A DNA stretch of 64,000 nucleotides from Pseudomonadota bacterium (GCA_023436885.1 JAEZHI010000019.1:124001-188000), one strand, 5' to 3'; positions 16,574-24,212 are shown, numbered from the stretch's first letter. Program-made: numbers and translations. Notes: generated from the sequence alone by a model not told the origin.

Positions 16574-16735
16574 TCAGGCGTGGAGCAATTGGAACACAAA
16601 GCTCACGACGAACAATATGAGAAATAGGCCGAACAAAACACGGGCAATACCGGCCGACGCAGCAGCGATTCCCGAAAAGCCAAACACGGCGGCGACCAAG
16701 GCGACGACGAGAAAGATGAGAGACCAGTAAAGCAT
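16574..16735 (-). CDS. DUF1328 small membrane protein
   Basis: A 53-residue protein beginning MLYWSLIFLVVALVAAVFGF and ending in a second hydrophobic helix (VLFGLFLILFVVSFVFQLL), with the GIAAASAGIAR turn between. This is the DUF1328 (YtjA) family. The start was set at 16735 because the family begins with MLYW and GGAG lies 8 nt before; the frame is open further upstream. An exact EcfG promoter lies 38 nt upstream on the same strand. Small DUF1328 proteins are known as stress-induced in several alphaproteobacteria; the function is unknown. Confidence 0.88.
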   Translation of the reverse strand: MLYWSLIFLVVALVAAVFGFSGIAAASAGIARVLFGLFLILFVVSFVFQLLHA

Positions 16736-16772
16736 GGTCGGCAACTCCATCTGAAACATTTTCGGATGGAAC

Positions 16773-16797
16773 AACGCCGGATCGTCCACATGGTTCC
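16773..16797 (-). promoter_or_regulatory. EcfG-type promoter for the DUF1328 gene
   Basis: Minus strand GGAAC (16797-16793), 16-nt spacer, CGTT (16776-16773); exact match and close to the start codon at 16735. Confidence 0.85.
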
Positions 16798-16850
16798 CGA
16801 CAAACAGCGCGCCTCGGTGCGATTGTTGTTGCAAGCGTCAGTTCCTGCTT

Positions 16851-16875
16851 GGAACCGCAGGACCACCAGCGCGTT
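16851..16875 (+). promoter_or_regulatory. EcfG-type promoter for a 24-codon membrane peptide
   Basis: GGAAC at 16851-16855, 16-nt spacer, CGTT at 16872-16875; exact match, back to back with the DUF1328 promoter. The next start codon with a ribosome site is at 16951. Confidence 0.82.
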
Positions 16876-16950
16876 GTAAATCACGAAGCCCAAGGACAAG
16901 GCCGGTCTCGGTGGGCATTTCCTTCTCACAACTATAATGGAGCCAGCATC

Positions 16951-17025
16951 ATGCGAAGCATCCTTCTTTGGTTTCTCGGCGTTCCGATTCCGATCATCAT
17001 TCTGATTGCTCTTCTCTATCGCTGA
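16951..17025 (+). CDS. 24-residue hydrophobic membrane peptide
   Basis: ATG at 16951 with AATGGAG about 10 nt upstream opens 24 codons: MRSILLWFLGVPIP followed by IIILIALLYR and TGA. It is one hydrophobic helix with a basic N-terminus (Arg2), a central PIP kink and a C-terminal Arg. An exact EcfG promoter lies 76 nt upstream and a GC-rich hairpin lies 50 nt downstream, so the promoter, ribosome site, frame and terminator form a complete unit. Similar tiny 'hypothetical' proteins occur in Hyphomicrobiales in my recollection, but I cannot confirm by search. Likely a stress-induced inner-membrane peptide. Confidence 0.7.
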   Translation: MRSILLWFLGVPIPIIILIALLYR

Positions 17026-17077
17026 CGACAGCGCTTGAGAGCGCACGACACACGTTCACATCTTTGACGTATGGCTT

Positions 17078-17114
17078 AAAGCCGCCGGCCCTTTGTTAAG
17101 GGGCCGGCGGCTTT
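17078..17114 (+). terminator. Strong hairpin after the 24-residue peptide gene
   Basis: AAAGCCGCCGGCCC pairs with GGGCCGGCGGCTTT (14 bp). The A-run before and T-run after make it terminator-like on both strands. Confidence 0.7.
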
Positions 17115-17151
17115 GCGCGAGAGAGCTCAAGCGTCCCGGCGGAGAGCAACG

Positions 17152-18228
17152 ATGCGGCTTTATTCATGTGATGGTTGCGGCAATACCGTCCACTTCGACA
17201 ATCAATCCTGCGTGTCCTGTAACCGGCGCCTTGGTTACCTGGTTTCGCGATCGCGCATCCTTGCTCTTGATCCGAGCGGCGACGGCTGGGCGTCGACTGC
17301 GTCTGGCGAAAGCCTCGCCTTCTGTGCCAATGCCGACATCGGCGGCTGCAACTGGCTGGTACCACAAGAACGCGCCGGTGAACTCTGCCCTGCCTGCCGA
17401 CACAACCGCACCATTCCGGCTCTTACGGATGATGATAACATCGGGGCGTTCCGTCAGATTCTTTCAGCGGAACGCCATCTCTTCTACTCACTGATCGGCT
17501 GGAAGCTGCCCGTCCCGGATAAAAACGAAGACCCTGACGCGGGGCTCGCCTTCGATTTTCTTGCTGACCAGATCGATGCGAATGGCGAGCCGATACCGGT
17601 CATGACCGGGCACGCCGACGGCGTCATAACCCTGGCAATCGCCGAGGCCGATGATGCTGCCCGAGAAGAGCGACGCGTCAAACTGGGGGAGCCCTACAGG
17701 ACATTGCTCGGCCACTTCCGGCACGAGATCGGACACTATTACTGGGACCGATTGGTGCGCGATGGCGGTCGTCTCGATGCGTTCCGAAGCTTGTTCGGCG
17801 ACGAGCGGCAGGATTACGCGCAGGCTTTGGAGCGAAACTACCGCGAAGGACCGCCGGATGACTGGCAGAACCATTATGTCAGCTCTTACGCCTCTTGCCA
17901 TCCGTGGGAAGACTTTGCGGAAACCTTCGCGCATTACATCCATATGGTGGATGCGCTCGAAACAGCTCATGCTCTCGGCCTAGCGCTTTCGCCACGCGTT
18001 GCCGCCCCGGAACAGCTGGACCTCGAAGTTGATTTTGCGCCTTACCGTCAGAAAGATTTCCGAGCGCTGGCCAATGCATGGCCTCCGTTGACCGTCGCAA
18101 TCAATGAAATCAACAGGTCGCTTGGTCAGCGAGACTTCTACCCATTCGTTCTCTCGGAAGACGTCCTGTCCAAGCTTGAGTTCGTACACTCGCTTGTCTT
18201 GCCGCCGTCATCCAGCACGGAATCATGA
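17152..18228 (+). CDS. Zinc-ribbon plus putative zincin-like metallopeptidase (DUF2248 type)
   Basis: A 358-residue cytoplasmic protein. The N-terminus holds a zinc ribbon with two CxxC pairs (YSCDGCGNTV and SCVSCNRRLGY), and another Cys group follows (residues near NWLV, then LCPACRHN). The larger C-terminal domain has the zincin motif FRHEIGHYYWDRLV (HExxH) and a downstream Glu in DFAETFAHYIHMVDALE, fitting a gluzincin-like active site. This is the layout of a conserved family annotated as putative zinc-binding peptidase. ATG at 17152 has GGAGAG upstream and starts directly at the ribbon. The substrate is unknown. It ends in a clear hairpin at 18237. Confidence 0.82.
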   Translation: MRLYSCDGCGNTVHFDNQSCVSCNRRLGYLVSRSRILALDPSGDGWASTASGESLAFCANADIGGCNWLVPQERAGELCPACRHNRTIPALTDDDNIGAFRQILSAERHLFYSLIGWKLPVPDKNEDPDAGLAFDFLADQIDANGEPIPVMTGHADGVITLAIAEADDAAREERRVKLGEPYRTLLGHFRHEIGHYYWDRLVRDGGRLDAFRSLFGDERQDYAQALERNYREGPPDDWQNHYVSSYASCHPWEDFAETFAHYIHMVDALETAHALGLALSPRVAAPEQLDLEVDFAPYRQKDFRALANAWPPLTVAINEINRSLGQRDFYPFVLSEDVLSKLEFVHSLVLPPSSSTES

Positions 18229-18236
18229 AATGAAAA

Positions 18237-18261
18237 AGCCCGGCTTAGGAAAAGCCGGGCT
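18237..18261 (+). terminator. Terminator hairpin after the metallopeptidase gene
   Basis: AGCCCGGCTT pairs with AAGCCGGGCT around a 5-nt loop, nine bases after the stop codon. Only a short U-run follows. Confidence 0.65.
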
Positions 18262-18291
18262 AGGTGCCTAGGAACGTTATGGAAGTGTTGT

Positions 18292-18510
18292 TCATCTGCC
18301 GACCTTTTGCGCGCGTGCCGAGCGACGGGGCACGATTTCAGCGGCCGGAACACGTCGCCCGCCAGCGGCCAATGCTGCCACGAGAAGGACCACAGCCACG
18401 AGCAACGGCGCCACGGCCAGGAACTGGGCGGCCAGATTTGCGACCTCCGGTGTACTCAACGCAGGCAGATGTGAAAGAGCGGAAGGCTCGACGGCGGCAA
18501 GATTAGCCAT
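18292..18510 (-). CDS. Small single-helix membrane protein, unknown
   Basis: A 72-residue frame starting MANLAAVEPSALSHLPALST, with one long hydrophobic helix (about 30-50, FLAVAPLLVAVVLLVAALAA) and a basic C-terminus (RRVPAAEIVPRRSARAQKV). The start at 18510 has AAGGAAAGG upstream. I do not recognise the family. The inside-positive C-terminus fits a type I small membrane protein. It lies downstream of another small membrane protein gene on the same strand (gap about 100 nt), so both could be on one transcript. Confidence 0.5.
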   Translation of the reverse strand: MANLAAVEPSALSHLPALSTPEVANLAAQFLAVAPLLVAVVLLVAALAAGGRRVPAAEIVPRRSARAQKVGR

Positions 18511-18608
18511 GGTTTGGTCCTTTCCTTGTGCCGACCGCACCGCAGGCGGTTGCGGACGGCGCTCATAAAGTCAGGTGGCATCAAGACTTGGCGGCCAAAT
18601 GGCCACCG

Positions 18609-18755
18609 TTATTTTCCTTCGACTGACACGCCTTTTTCACCGATCGAAATCTCGACGCCGTCCGGCTGCTTCTTTTCTTCGTAGAGCTGATATCCGAGCA
18701 CACCGACACCAGCGGCGAGCAAAACAATGACGGCAACAAGCATCTGACGGTTCAT
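18609..18755 (-). CDS. 48-residue membrane-anchored small protein
   Basis: ATG at 18755 preceded by TTGAGGAGACGTC opens 48 codons: MNRQMLVAVIVLLAAGVGVL, then GYQLYEEKKQPDGVEISIGE and a short tail KGVSVEGK. The N-terminal half is a membrane helix; the charged tail has two copies of a V-x-I/V-S-I/V-x-G/E-type strand (VEISIGEKGVSVEGK). The strong ribosome site and codon usage support it. A near-consensus EcfG promoter (GGAAC-N17-TGTT) lies 83 nt upstream. Unknown role; probably periplasm-facing. Confidence 0.68.
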   Translation of the reverse strand: MNRQMLVAVIVLLAAGVGVLGYQLYEEKKQPDGVEISIGEKGVSVEGK

Positions 18756-18837
18756 GACGTCTCCTCAAGTTGAATGCCGGTCAAAACGCTCCGGCTAAAC
18801 AAGCAAAGTTCGGCGATCATCCGACCTTCGAGGGGAC

Positions 18838-18863
18838 AACACTTTTGGCGATCTTTTGGTTCC
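18838..18863 (-). promoter_or_regulatory. Near-consensus EcfG promoter for the 48-residue protein
   Basis: Minus strand GGAAC (18863-18859), 17-nt spacer, TGTT (18841-18838). It differs from CGTT only in the first, weakly conserved base. Confidence 0.5.
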
Positions 18864-18941
18864 CTTCGGTACTCAATATTGAAGAGCTTTCATACGAAAG
18901 TGGGCTGGCTCGGAGCTGGAAGAGCTGGAGATCAACGTGCA

Positions 18942-18976
18942 AAAGCCCCGCGCTTCCATTGGAAGCGCGGGGCTTT
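18942..18976 (-). terminator. Terminator of the ftrABC operon
   Basis: A 16-bp perfect stem, AAAGCCCCGCGCTTCC with GGAAGCGCGGGGCTTT, around a 3-nt loop, 21 nt beyond the ftrC stop, with T residues on the minus strand. Confidence 0.85.
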
Positions 18977-18997
18977 CGACGAAGCCTTTGCGGATGC

Positions 18998-19834
18998 CTA
19001 GGCAAGGACCGGTTTTGCGGACCGCCTTGGGCGGAAGATGACGAAGAAGACCAGGGCCCAGTATCCGAGGAAAACCAGGAGTTCCATAAGGTTGGGCGTC
19101 GCCCGGTAGCCGGTCAGCGCCGAGATGAAGCCGCCCGTTGCGTCCCCGTCGGAAAGCAGCCAGCCACTGTCCCAGAGACGGCGGGACAGACGCGGCAATA
19201 TCTCGAGATCGATGAGCCCATCGATACCGGTCATCAGTAACGCGCAGGCGAGGAACAGCAACATGACCTCGGTGATGCGGAAGAAGATCCTCCAGGAGAG
19301 AATACGGCTGCCCGCCTGCAGGAGGCCGTAGCTCAGAAGCGCCAGAGCAAAGCCGAATAGCCCCGCCCCGACTCCCGAATACAGATCTCCGGCAGCACCT
19401 GAGGAGAGAATGCCGTAAAGAAAGATCACCGTTTCGCTGCCCTCGCGTGCAACGGCAACCAGTGCCAGAACGAAGACCCCCCACCAGGATTGCCGGGTGA
19501 TGGCCGTGGAAAGCTGCGTTTCGAGATCCCGCTTCATGGATCGGCCGTGCTTGCGCATCCAGAACACCATCTGAAGGATGAGCGCAGCGGCGATCAGTAC
19601 TACGGCGGTCGTGTAGGCAAGTTGGGCATCTTCGGAGATGGTGTCAGCAAGTCCGACAAGCAGGGCCGCCAACAGGCCGGCGAAAGCCAGGCCGGCAGCC
19701 ACACCGCCCCAAAGAAACAGTCTCGCGCGCCCGGTGTCGCGCGTTTCGGCGCGTAACCATGCATCGAGAATTCCGATGACGAGCAAAGCCTCGACGCTCT
19801 CACGCCAGACCACGAAAGCTATAGAGCCGAACAT
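18998..19834 (-). CDS. ftrC: FTR1-family iron permease
   Basis: A 278-residue inner-membrane permease with seven hydrophobic helices. It carries the two FTR1 iron motifs of the REXXE type: RESVEALLVIG in helix 1 and REGSETVIF in helix 4. It moves iron oxidised by its periplasmic partners across the inner membrane. It is the third gene of ftrABC (P19-like protein, cupredoxin, permease), with a 38-nt gap behind ftrB. In Brucella and Bordetella the set is ftrABCD; here ftrD is divergent. A strong terminator follows. Confidence 0.9.
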   Translation of the reverse strand: MFGSIAFVVWRESVEALLVIGILDAWLRAETRDTGRARLFLWGGVAAGLAFAGLLAALLVGLADTISEDAQLAYTTAVVLIAAALILQMVFWMRKHGRSMKRDLETQLSTAITRQSWWGVFVLALVAVAREGSETVIFLYGILSSGAAGDLYSGVGAGLFGFALALLSYGLLQAGSRILSWRIFFRITEVMLLFLACALLMTGIDGLIDLEILPRLSRRLWDSGWLLSDGDATGGFISALTGYRATPNLMELLVFLGYWALVFFVIFRPRRSAKPVLA

Positions 19835-19872
19835 TGAACTAGACCTCGTCTTGGCGCGTCATGATTGTTCGT

Positions 19873-20265
19873 TCACTTGGCGACGAGCAAAGCGGGCGGC
19901 GCTTCCGGATGAAAGTCGTCAAAGAAGGAGTATTCGCCCGGATCGAGATACTTGATCACCATCGATGTGGTGACACCCGGGCCAATGACCTTTTCCTTGC
20001 GCAAGGGGACGCTTTCGAATTCAGCCGGCGTCTTGCCGACATTGACGAGCTGAAGCTCGAAGCGGGTGTCGGCCGGAACTTCGATGCGCACAGGCGATAC
20101 GGTTCCGTCGTTGAACTCCACACGAAACACCGGATCATCCTCGGCGGCAGCCGGTGCGGCCACCGCGAGGGCCACGAGCAAACAACCGGCGGCTTGGCAG
20201 AGCCGCCGCCGGTGTGCCGTGACTAGGATGGGCTCAGTAACCACCCTTCTTCCCCGTACCCGCAT
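19873..20265 (-). CDS. ftrB: Periplasmic cupredoxin-like iron oxidase component
   Basis: About 130 residues: a signal peptide (basic HRRRLCQAAG, then LLVALAVAAPAAA) and one cupredoxin domain with FNDGTVSPVRIEVPADTRFELQLVNVGKTPAEFESVPLRKE in pieces, ending in a metal loop of the form GEYSFFDDFHPE. It is placed in the FtrB (cupredoxin_1) family, thought to oxidise Fe2+ for the permease. The start is uncertain: ATG at 20265 overlaps ftrA by 32 bp, and GTG at 20244 overlaps by 11. It is the middle gene of ftrABC. Confidence 0.85.
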   Translation of the reverse strand: MRVRGRRVVTEPILVTAHRRRLCQAAGCLLVALAVAAPAAAEDDPVFRVEFNDGTVSPVRIEVPADTRFELQLVNVGKTPAEFESVPLRKEKVIGPGVTTSMVIKYLDPGEYSFFDDFHPEAPPALLVAK

Positions 20266-20776
20266 AGGTGAACTCGTACTTGGTTTCGAATGGCTCGAAC
20301 CAAGGCGCAACGCCGGTTTCCTTGTCGACGTGACGTCCGAACATCGCCATGTGGCCGGTGCTGGGCGGCGGCGCGATCTTGAAGGTGAGCTTATAAACAC
20401 CAGGGCCGTCGAGTTTGACGTTATCGCCGTAATGCGGGCCGTCCGAGGCAACCATTCCCATCAGCGGGCCCTTGGCAACGGACTTACCATCCTTGGTAAG
20501 CTCGTAGCTGATATCGAGATAGGGCATCCAGTCGCCATTGGCGAAGCCGTTGACGTTGTCCTTGGTGGCGTGAATGTCGGCCTCAAGGTGGATATCCGCC
20601 TTGTCGGCAGCCAGCATCATGCCTACCGGCTCCATCTCGATCGGCTGCAGATAGACGGCAGCCACTTCCATGCCGCCACCGAACTCCGGCTCACCGATCG
20701 GATACTCGAGGGCAAAGGCACTCGTCGTAAAACCAATGGCCACAGAGGCCAGAGCCAGTCCTGTCAGGATGCGCAT
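20234..20776 (-). CDS. ftrA: P19-type periplasmic ferrous iron-binding protein
   Basis: A 180-residue periplasmic protein with a signal peptide (ending SAFA) and the P19/FetP (Tp34) fold. The family signatures seen are YPIGEPEFGGGMEVAAVYL, IHLEADIHA, NGDWMPYLDISYEL and HMAMFGRHVDKETGVAPWF, rich in the Met, His and Glu that bind iron and copper. It is the first gene of ftrABC. AGGA precedes the start. The upstream region holds two palindromes likely to bind an iron regulator. Confidence 0.92.
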   Translation of the reverse strand: MRILTGLALASVAIGFTTSAFALEYPIGEPEFGGGMEVAAVYLQPIEMEPVGMMLAADKADIHLEADIHATKDNVNGFANGDWMPYLDISYELTKDGKSVAKGPLMGMVASDGPHYGDNVKLDGPGVYKLTFKIAPPPSTGHMAMFGRHVDKETGVAPWFEPFETKYEFTYAGTGKKGGY

Positions 20777-20792
20777 TTTATCGTCCTAGTTG

Positions 20793-20809
20793 CTAATGAT
20801 TGTCATTAG
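20793..20809. promoter_or_regulatory. Palindrome upstream of ftrA, putative iron-regulator site
   Basis: CTAATGA-TTG-TCATTAG is a perfect 7-3-7 inverted repeat 16 bp before the ftrA start. It resembles Fur-family boxes (ATGAT-rich). Fur, Mur or Irr are candidates. Confidence 0.6.
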
Positions 20810-20858
20810 TATGGGCGATATGGCATAGAGGTCAATCATAGGGAAACCCCTGACGGTT

Positions 20859-20877
20859 GATTAGAGTCATTCTAATC
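20859..20877. promoter_or_regulatory. Second palindrome in the ftrA-ftrD gap
   Basis: GATTAGA-GTCAT-TCTAATC is a perfect 7-5-7 inverted repeat between the divergent ftrABC and ftrD. It shares the TTAGA...TCTAA look of Irr boxes. Confidence 0.55.
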
Positions 20878-21035
20878 ATTTGATACTAGTCGGCTTTTCG
20901 TTACCGCCAACCAGAACCGGCCGTGAGGGAAACCACCAGCTTGATCTGCGAATGCAAGTGCGAGCAAGTAGCAGATCAGGCCGCCTCGCGGACGGGCGAG
21001 GCGCGGCTATGACTTCGGTGTCGGAGGGACACGCA

Positions 21036-22487
21036 ATGAACAGGCTAGCCCGTGGCGACGACTTCGTTGGCCCGGCCGTGAGGTCCATGATCGAACCAGC
21101 AGGTGTCGACTCGCGCAGCGCATTCACCCGCAAGACCGAAGCGCTGCTTGTTGGCTGGAGAAAGCACTTTACCCTGATCCAGGTGCTGATGTTCGGCGTC
21201 TTCCTGGTGGTAATCGGCCTTCCCCTCCTGCTGCCGGACCCGCCAGCAGAAAGCGGCATCCTCAGCAACCCGACCCTCTTCCTGCGCTATCTTCTCTGGG
21301 GCATCTGGTTTCCGCTGGTCTTCCTGTCGGTGATCGCTTTCGGCCGGATCTGGTGCGGCACGCTCTGCCCGATGGGGGCGGCCTCCGAATGGGCTAATAA
21401 ATACGGCCTGCAGCGCGCTATTCCCGGCTGGATCAAGTGGGAAGGTACGCCGGCGCTCAGCTTCATCATCATGACGCTCTATGGCCAGACGATCGGCGTC
21501 CGCGACCATCCGGAAGCAGCAGCCGGGCTCTTCGGCGGCACCATGCTGCTCGCGGTTGCCATTGGCGGTCTTTATGGGCGGAACAAGCGTGTCTGGTGTC
21601 GCCACCTCTGCCCGATCGGTCGCGTTCTCGGCCTTTATTCGAGGCTTGGCGCCGTGCAGTTCTCTCCCAAGGTCAGGCTCAGCGGCGGCGACGTCTACAC
21701 CGAGCGTGGCGCCTGTCCGACCATGATCGATCTTCCGCGCAAGTGCGAAAGCCGCCACTGCATCGAATGCTTCCGTTGCGTCAACCCAAAGGCGGCTGGC
21801 AGCGTTCGGCTGGAACTCCGGCGTCCAGGCGTCGAAGTCGAGGAGATCCGCGATCATCGGGCCAATCCGGCGGAAGCCTGGTTCCTTTTCCTCGATACGG
21901 GTGTGGCGCTGGGCGGCTTCCTTTGGCTCGTACTGCCGCAATACCAGGCGCTACGCCAGAGCTTTGGCGTTTGGGCGATCCAGAACCACATCGACTGGAT
22001 CACCCGCATCGGACCGGCCTGGTTGATGAGTGTGCATCCGGCGCGTGCCGAAACCTTCATGTGGCTCGACTTCATCATGATCGTCGGCTTCATGCTCGGC
22101 ACCATGGCAGTCCTTACCGCGGCTCTGGCCAGCCTCACGGCTGTTGGCGCAGCGATCGCCCACCGGCTCGGCGCCGATGGCAGCTTCGGGCAGGTTTTCA
22201 CAGAGCTCGGCTACCAGTATGCACCTGTGGCATTGATGAGCCTGATCATTGGCCTCGGCGCTGAACTCTTGATGCCGTTGCGCTACACCTTCGTCGGCAT
22301 GGAAGGCGTGCACATCATCCGCGGCGGCTTGTTCCTGATCGGCGTTGTCTGGAGCATCTGGCTCGGCGATCGAATCCTCCGGCGACAGGGATTGGCGCTC
22401 GGAAGGCGCTGGATGCCGCTCGTCCCCGGTATCGCCGGCAGCCTGTTCGTCGGCTTCGGCTGGTGGCCTGCGATCTTCGGGCTGTGA
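21036..22487 (+). CDS. ftrD: Polyferredoxin-type membrane iron-sulfur protein of the ferrous iron system
   Basis: A 483-residue membrane protein of the NapH/CcoG-like polyferredoxin family. A cytoplasmic Cys motif CGTLCPMG follows helix 2-3, a second CRHLCPIG follows later, and a ferredoxin-type cluster CESRHCIECFRCVNP sits at about residue 245. Further helices fill the C-terminal half. FtrD is thought to accept the electrons released on Fe2+ oxidation. ATG at 21036 has GGAGGGA 7 nt upstream; an in-frame ATG at 21009 is an alternative. It is divergent from ftrABC and shares the regulatory gap with it. It ends at a hairpin. Confidence 0.85.
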   Translation: MNRLARGDDFVGPAVRSMIEPAGVDSRSAFTRKTEALLVGWRKHFTLIQVLMFGVFLVVIGLPLLLPDPPAESGILSNPTLFLRYLLWGIWFPLVFLSVIAFGRIWCGTLCPMGAASEWANKYGLQRAIPGWIKWEGTPALSFIIMTLYGQTIGVRDHPEAAAGLFGGTMLLAVAIGGLYGRNKRVWCRHLCPIGRVLGLYSRLGAVQFSPKVRLSGGDVYTERGACPTMIDLPRKCESRHCIECFRCVNPKAAGSVRLELRRPGVEVEEIRDHRANPAEAWFLFLDTGVALGGFLWLVLPQYQALRQSFGVWAIQNHIDWITRIGPAWLMSVHPARAETFMWLDFIMIVGFMLGTMAVLTAALASLTAVGAAIAHRLGADGSFGQVFTELGYQYAPVALMSLIIGLGAELLMPLRYTFVGMEGVHIIRGGLFLIGVVWSIWLGDRILRRQGLALGRRWMPLVPGIAGSLFVGFGWWPAIFGL

Positions 22488-22510
22488 AGCAGCGGACCTT
22501 ACAGGCGAAG

Positions 22511-22539
22511 GCGCGGATGATTGGAACGATCATCCGCGC
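22511..22539 (+). terminator. Hairpin after ftrD
   Basis: GCGCGGATGAT pairs with ATCATCCGCGC around a 7-nt loop, 24 nt past the ftrD stop, followed by GTTCTCGTTT. Confidence 0.65.
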
Positions 22540-22548
22540 GTTCTCGTT
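22523..22548 (+). promoter_or_regulatory. Possible EcfG-type promoter for the GFA gene
   Basis: GGAAC at 22523-22527, 17-nt spacer, CGTT at 22545-22548, 52 nt before the GFA gene. The match is exact, but GGAAC lies in the loop of the ftrD terminator hairpin, so it may be chance. Confidence 0.4.
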
Positions 22549-22599
22549 TATTGAGCGACGGATATCATCTCGCGTCTATCCCCTTTGATGGAGCAAGCG

Positions 22600-23085
22600 A
22601 TGAGCTATCGCCTGACCGGAGGATGCCAATGCGGCGCTGTTCGCTATGTTCTCGATGAGGCGCCGCGGAACGTCCACATTTGCCATTGCCGCATGTGCCA
22701 GAAAGCAGTTGGCGGACCGTTCGCGGTGATCTGCCCCATCCCCAAAACGGCATTTCACGTCACACGCGGCGATCTCAGCTATTTCATGAGTTCGGATGTG
22801 GGACGGCGCGGCTTTTGCGGTGCCTGCGGAACGCCGATCAGCTTTGACTATCCCGATGACGATGAATTTGGCGTTCTGGTTGGCACTCTCGACGAGCCTG
22901 ATCGTGCGCCGCCACAAAACCAGTACGGCAACGAGAGTCGTGTCTCCTGGTATGCCGGCCTGACGAAAGTGCCGGGCGACCGTCCGACCTACGCGGACAA
23001 CCCGGAGATGCTGCATCGTATCAGCAGCACCAATCATCAGCATCCGGATCACGATACAGAAGTCTGGCCACCACACCGGTCTTGA
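22600..23085 (+). CDS. GFA/CENP-V-family zinc-binding enzyme
   Basis: A 161-residue protein of the GFA fold (glutathione-dependent formaldehyde-activating family). The zinc ligands are recognisable in GGCQCGAVRY, ICHCRMCQKAVGG and GFCGACGTPISFDY. The start was put at 22600 because GGAGC precedes it and family members begin just before the first CxC; an upstream ATG at 22588 is in frame. Substrates of this family are diverse, so a formaldehyde role is not established. Single-gene unit after ftrD. Confidence 0.85.
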   Translation: MSYRLTGGCQCGAVRYVLDEAPRNVHICHCRMCQKAVGGPFAVICPIPKTAFHVTRGDLSYFMSSDVGRRGFCGACGTPISFDYPDDDEFGVLVGTLDEPDRAPPQNQYGNESRVSWYAGLTKVPGDRPTYADNPEMLHRISSTNHQHPDHDTEVWPPHRS

Positions 23086-23317
23086 AGACTCGCCGGTCGA
23101 GGGTTTAGGGACGGCGCTCCTCCCAACGCGCACATTAAAAAATCCCAATAGAAAATTCATCCTCGGTGGTTGCGGTTATGGGGAGAACTTTTCATAGGCT
23201 TGCTGGGCAACGGCTATGCACGCCTTCGCTCACATAATCGGCATCTGCCATATTTTGCAGCGAAGACGACACCGTCGTTCAAAGTCCGGTTGCCGGATCG
23301 TTCATAGGAATTTCGAG

Positions 23318-24157
23318 ATGACCAAGCCCCTCCTCTCCACCCTCCTTACGCGCCGCGCCGGATTGGCCGCCCTTGTGGGCGCCGCAGCGCTGGCCTCCGT
23401 TGCAGGCTTCGGCACGACGGCGACTTACGCCGCCGACAAGTCCTCGCTCAAGGTTGGCATCATGTCGGGCGAGGATGAGGACGTCTGGCGGGCGGCAGCG
23501 GCTGAAGCCGAAAAGGCCGGCCTCAAGCTCGAGCTGGTCACTTTCAATGACTATACCCAGCCGAACGAGGCCTTGGAGCGCGGCGAACTCGATGCCAATG
23601 CCTTCCAGCACAAGCCTTATCTCGATAACCAGATCAAGCAGAACGGCTACCACATCGTCATCGCCGGCTATACTGGTCTGTGGCCGATCGGCCTTTATTC
23701 GAAGACGCATGCCAAGGTCGCCGATCTCAAGGATGGTGCCAGCATCGGCGTCCCGAACGATCCATCCAACGAGGGCCGCGCCCTGAAGGTACTTGAGCAG
23801 CAGGACCTCATCAAGCTGAAGGACGGCACCGGCATTCTCGCAACCGTCGCCGACATTTCGGAAAACCCGAAAAATCTGGAGATCAAGGAGCTCGATGCCG
23901 GCGTGGTTGGCCGTGCGATCGATGACCTCGACGGAGCCGTGGTCAATACCGACTGGGCATTGAAGGCGGGCTTGACGCCGGAGAACCGCATCGCCCAAGA
24001 AGCGATCGCCGACAACCCATACCGTAACTTCATCGCCGTACGCGAAGCCGACGCCAAGGAGCCCTGGGTCGCCAAGCTGGTGGCAGCCTATCAGAACCCG
24101 ACCGTCAAGGCTGTGTTCGACAAGGTTTACAAGGGCACCGGTGTCGCCGCCTATTGA
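23318..24157 (+). CDS. metQ: Methionine ABC transporter binding protein (NlpA family)
   Basis: A 279-residue periplasmic protein with a long signal peptide (LTRRAGLAALVGAAAL to about residue 38, ending TYAA), then the NlpA/MetQ domain with KVGIMSGEDEDVW, FNDYTQPNEAL, ELDANAFQHKPYLDN and NTDWALKAGL. No lipobox Cys is seen at the cleavage site, so it is probably soluble rather than a lipoprotein. ATG at 23318 has AGGAA upstream. First gene of metQNI; a hairpin lies between it and metN. Confidence 0.9.
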   Translation: MTKPLLSTLLTRRAGLAALVGAAALASVAGFGTTATYAADKSSLKVGIMSGEDEDVWRAAAAEAEKAGLKLELVTFNDYTQPNEALERGELDANAFQHKPYLDNQIKQNGYHIVIAGYTGLWPIGLYSKTHAKVADLKDGASIGVPNDPSNEGRALKVLEQQDLIKLKDGTGILATVADISENPKNLEIKELDAGVVGRAIDDLDGAVVNTDWALKAGLTPENRIAQEAIADNPYRNFIAVREADAKEPWVAKLVAAYQNPTVKAVFDKVYKGTGVAAY

Positions 24158-24184
24158 CCGGTGGTCTAGAAAACCGTTGAAGAA

Positions 24185-24212
24185 GCGATCCGGCGGCATT
24201 CCGCCGGATCGC
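24185..24212 (+). terminator. Hairpin between metQ and metN
   Basis: GCGATCCGGCGG pairs perfectly with CCGCCGGATCGC (12 bp, 4-nt loop), followed by GTTT. A partial terminator that lets the binding protein be made in excess is the likely role. Confidence 0.65.

Noticed and set aside
23086..23317. SAM riboswitch before metQ
   Set aside because: No SAM-II or SAM-I core or pseudoknot sequence could be recognised by eye; a covariance model search would settle it.
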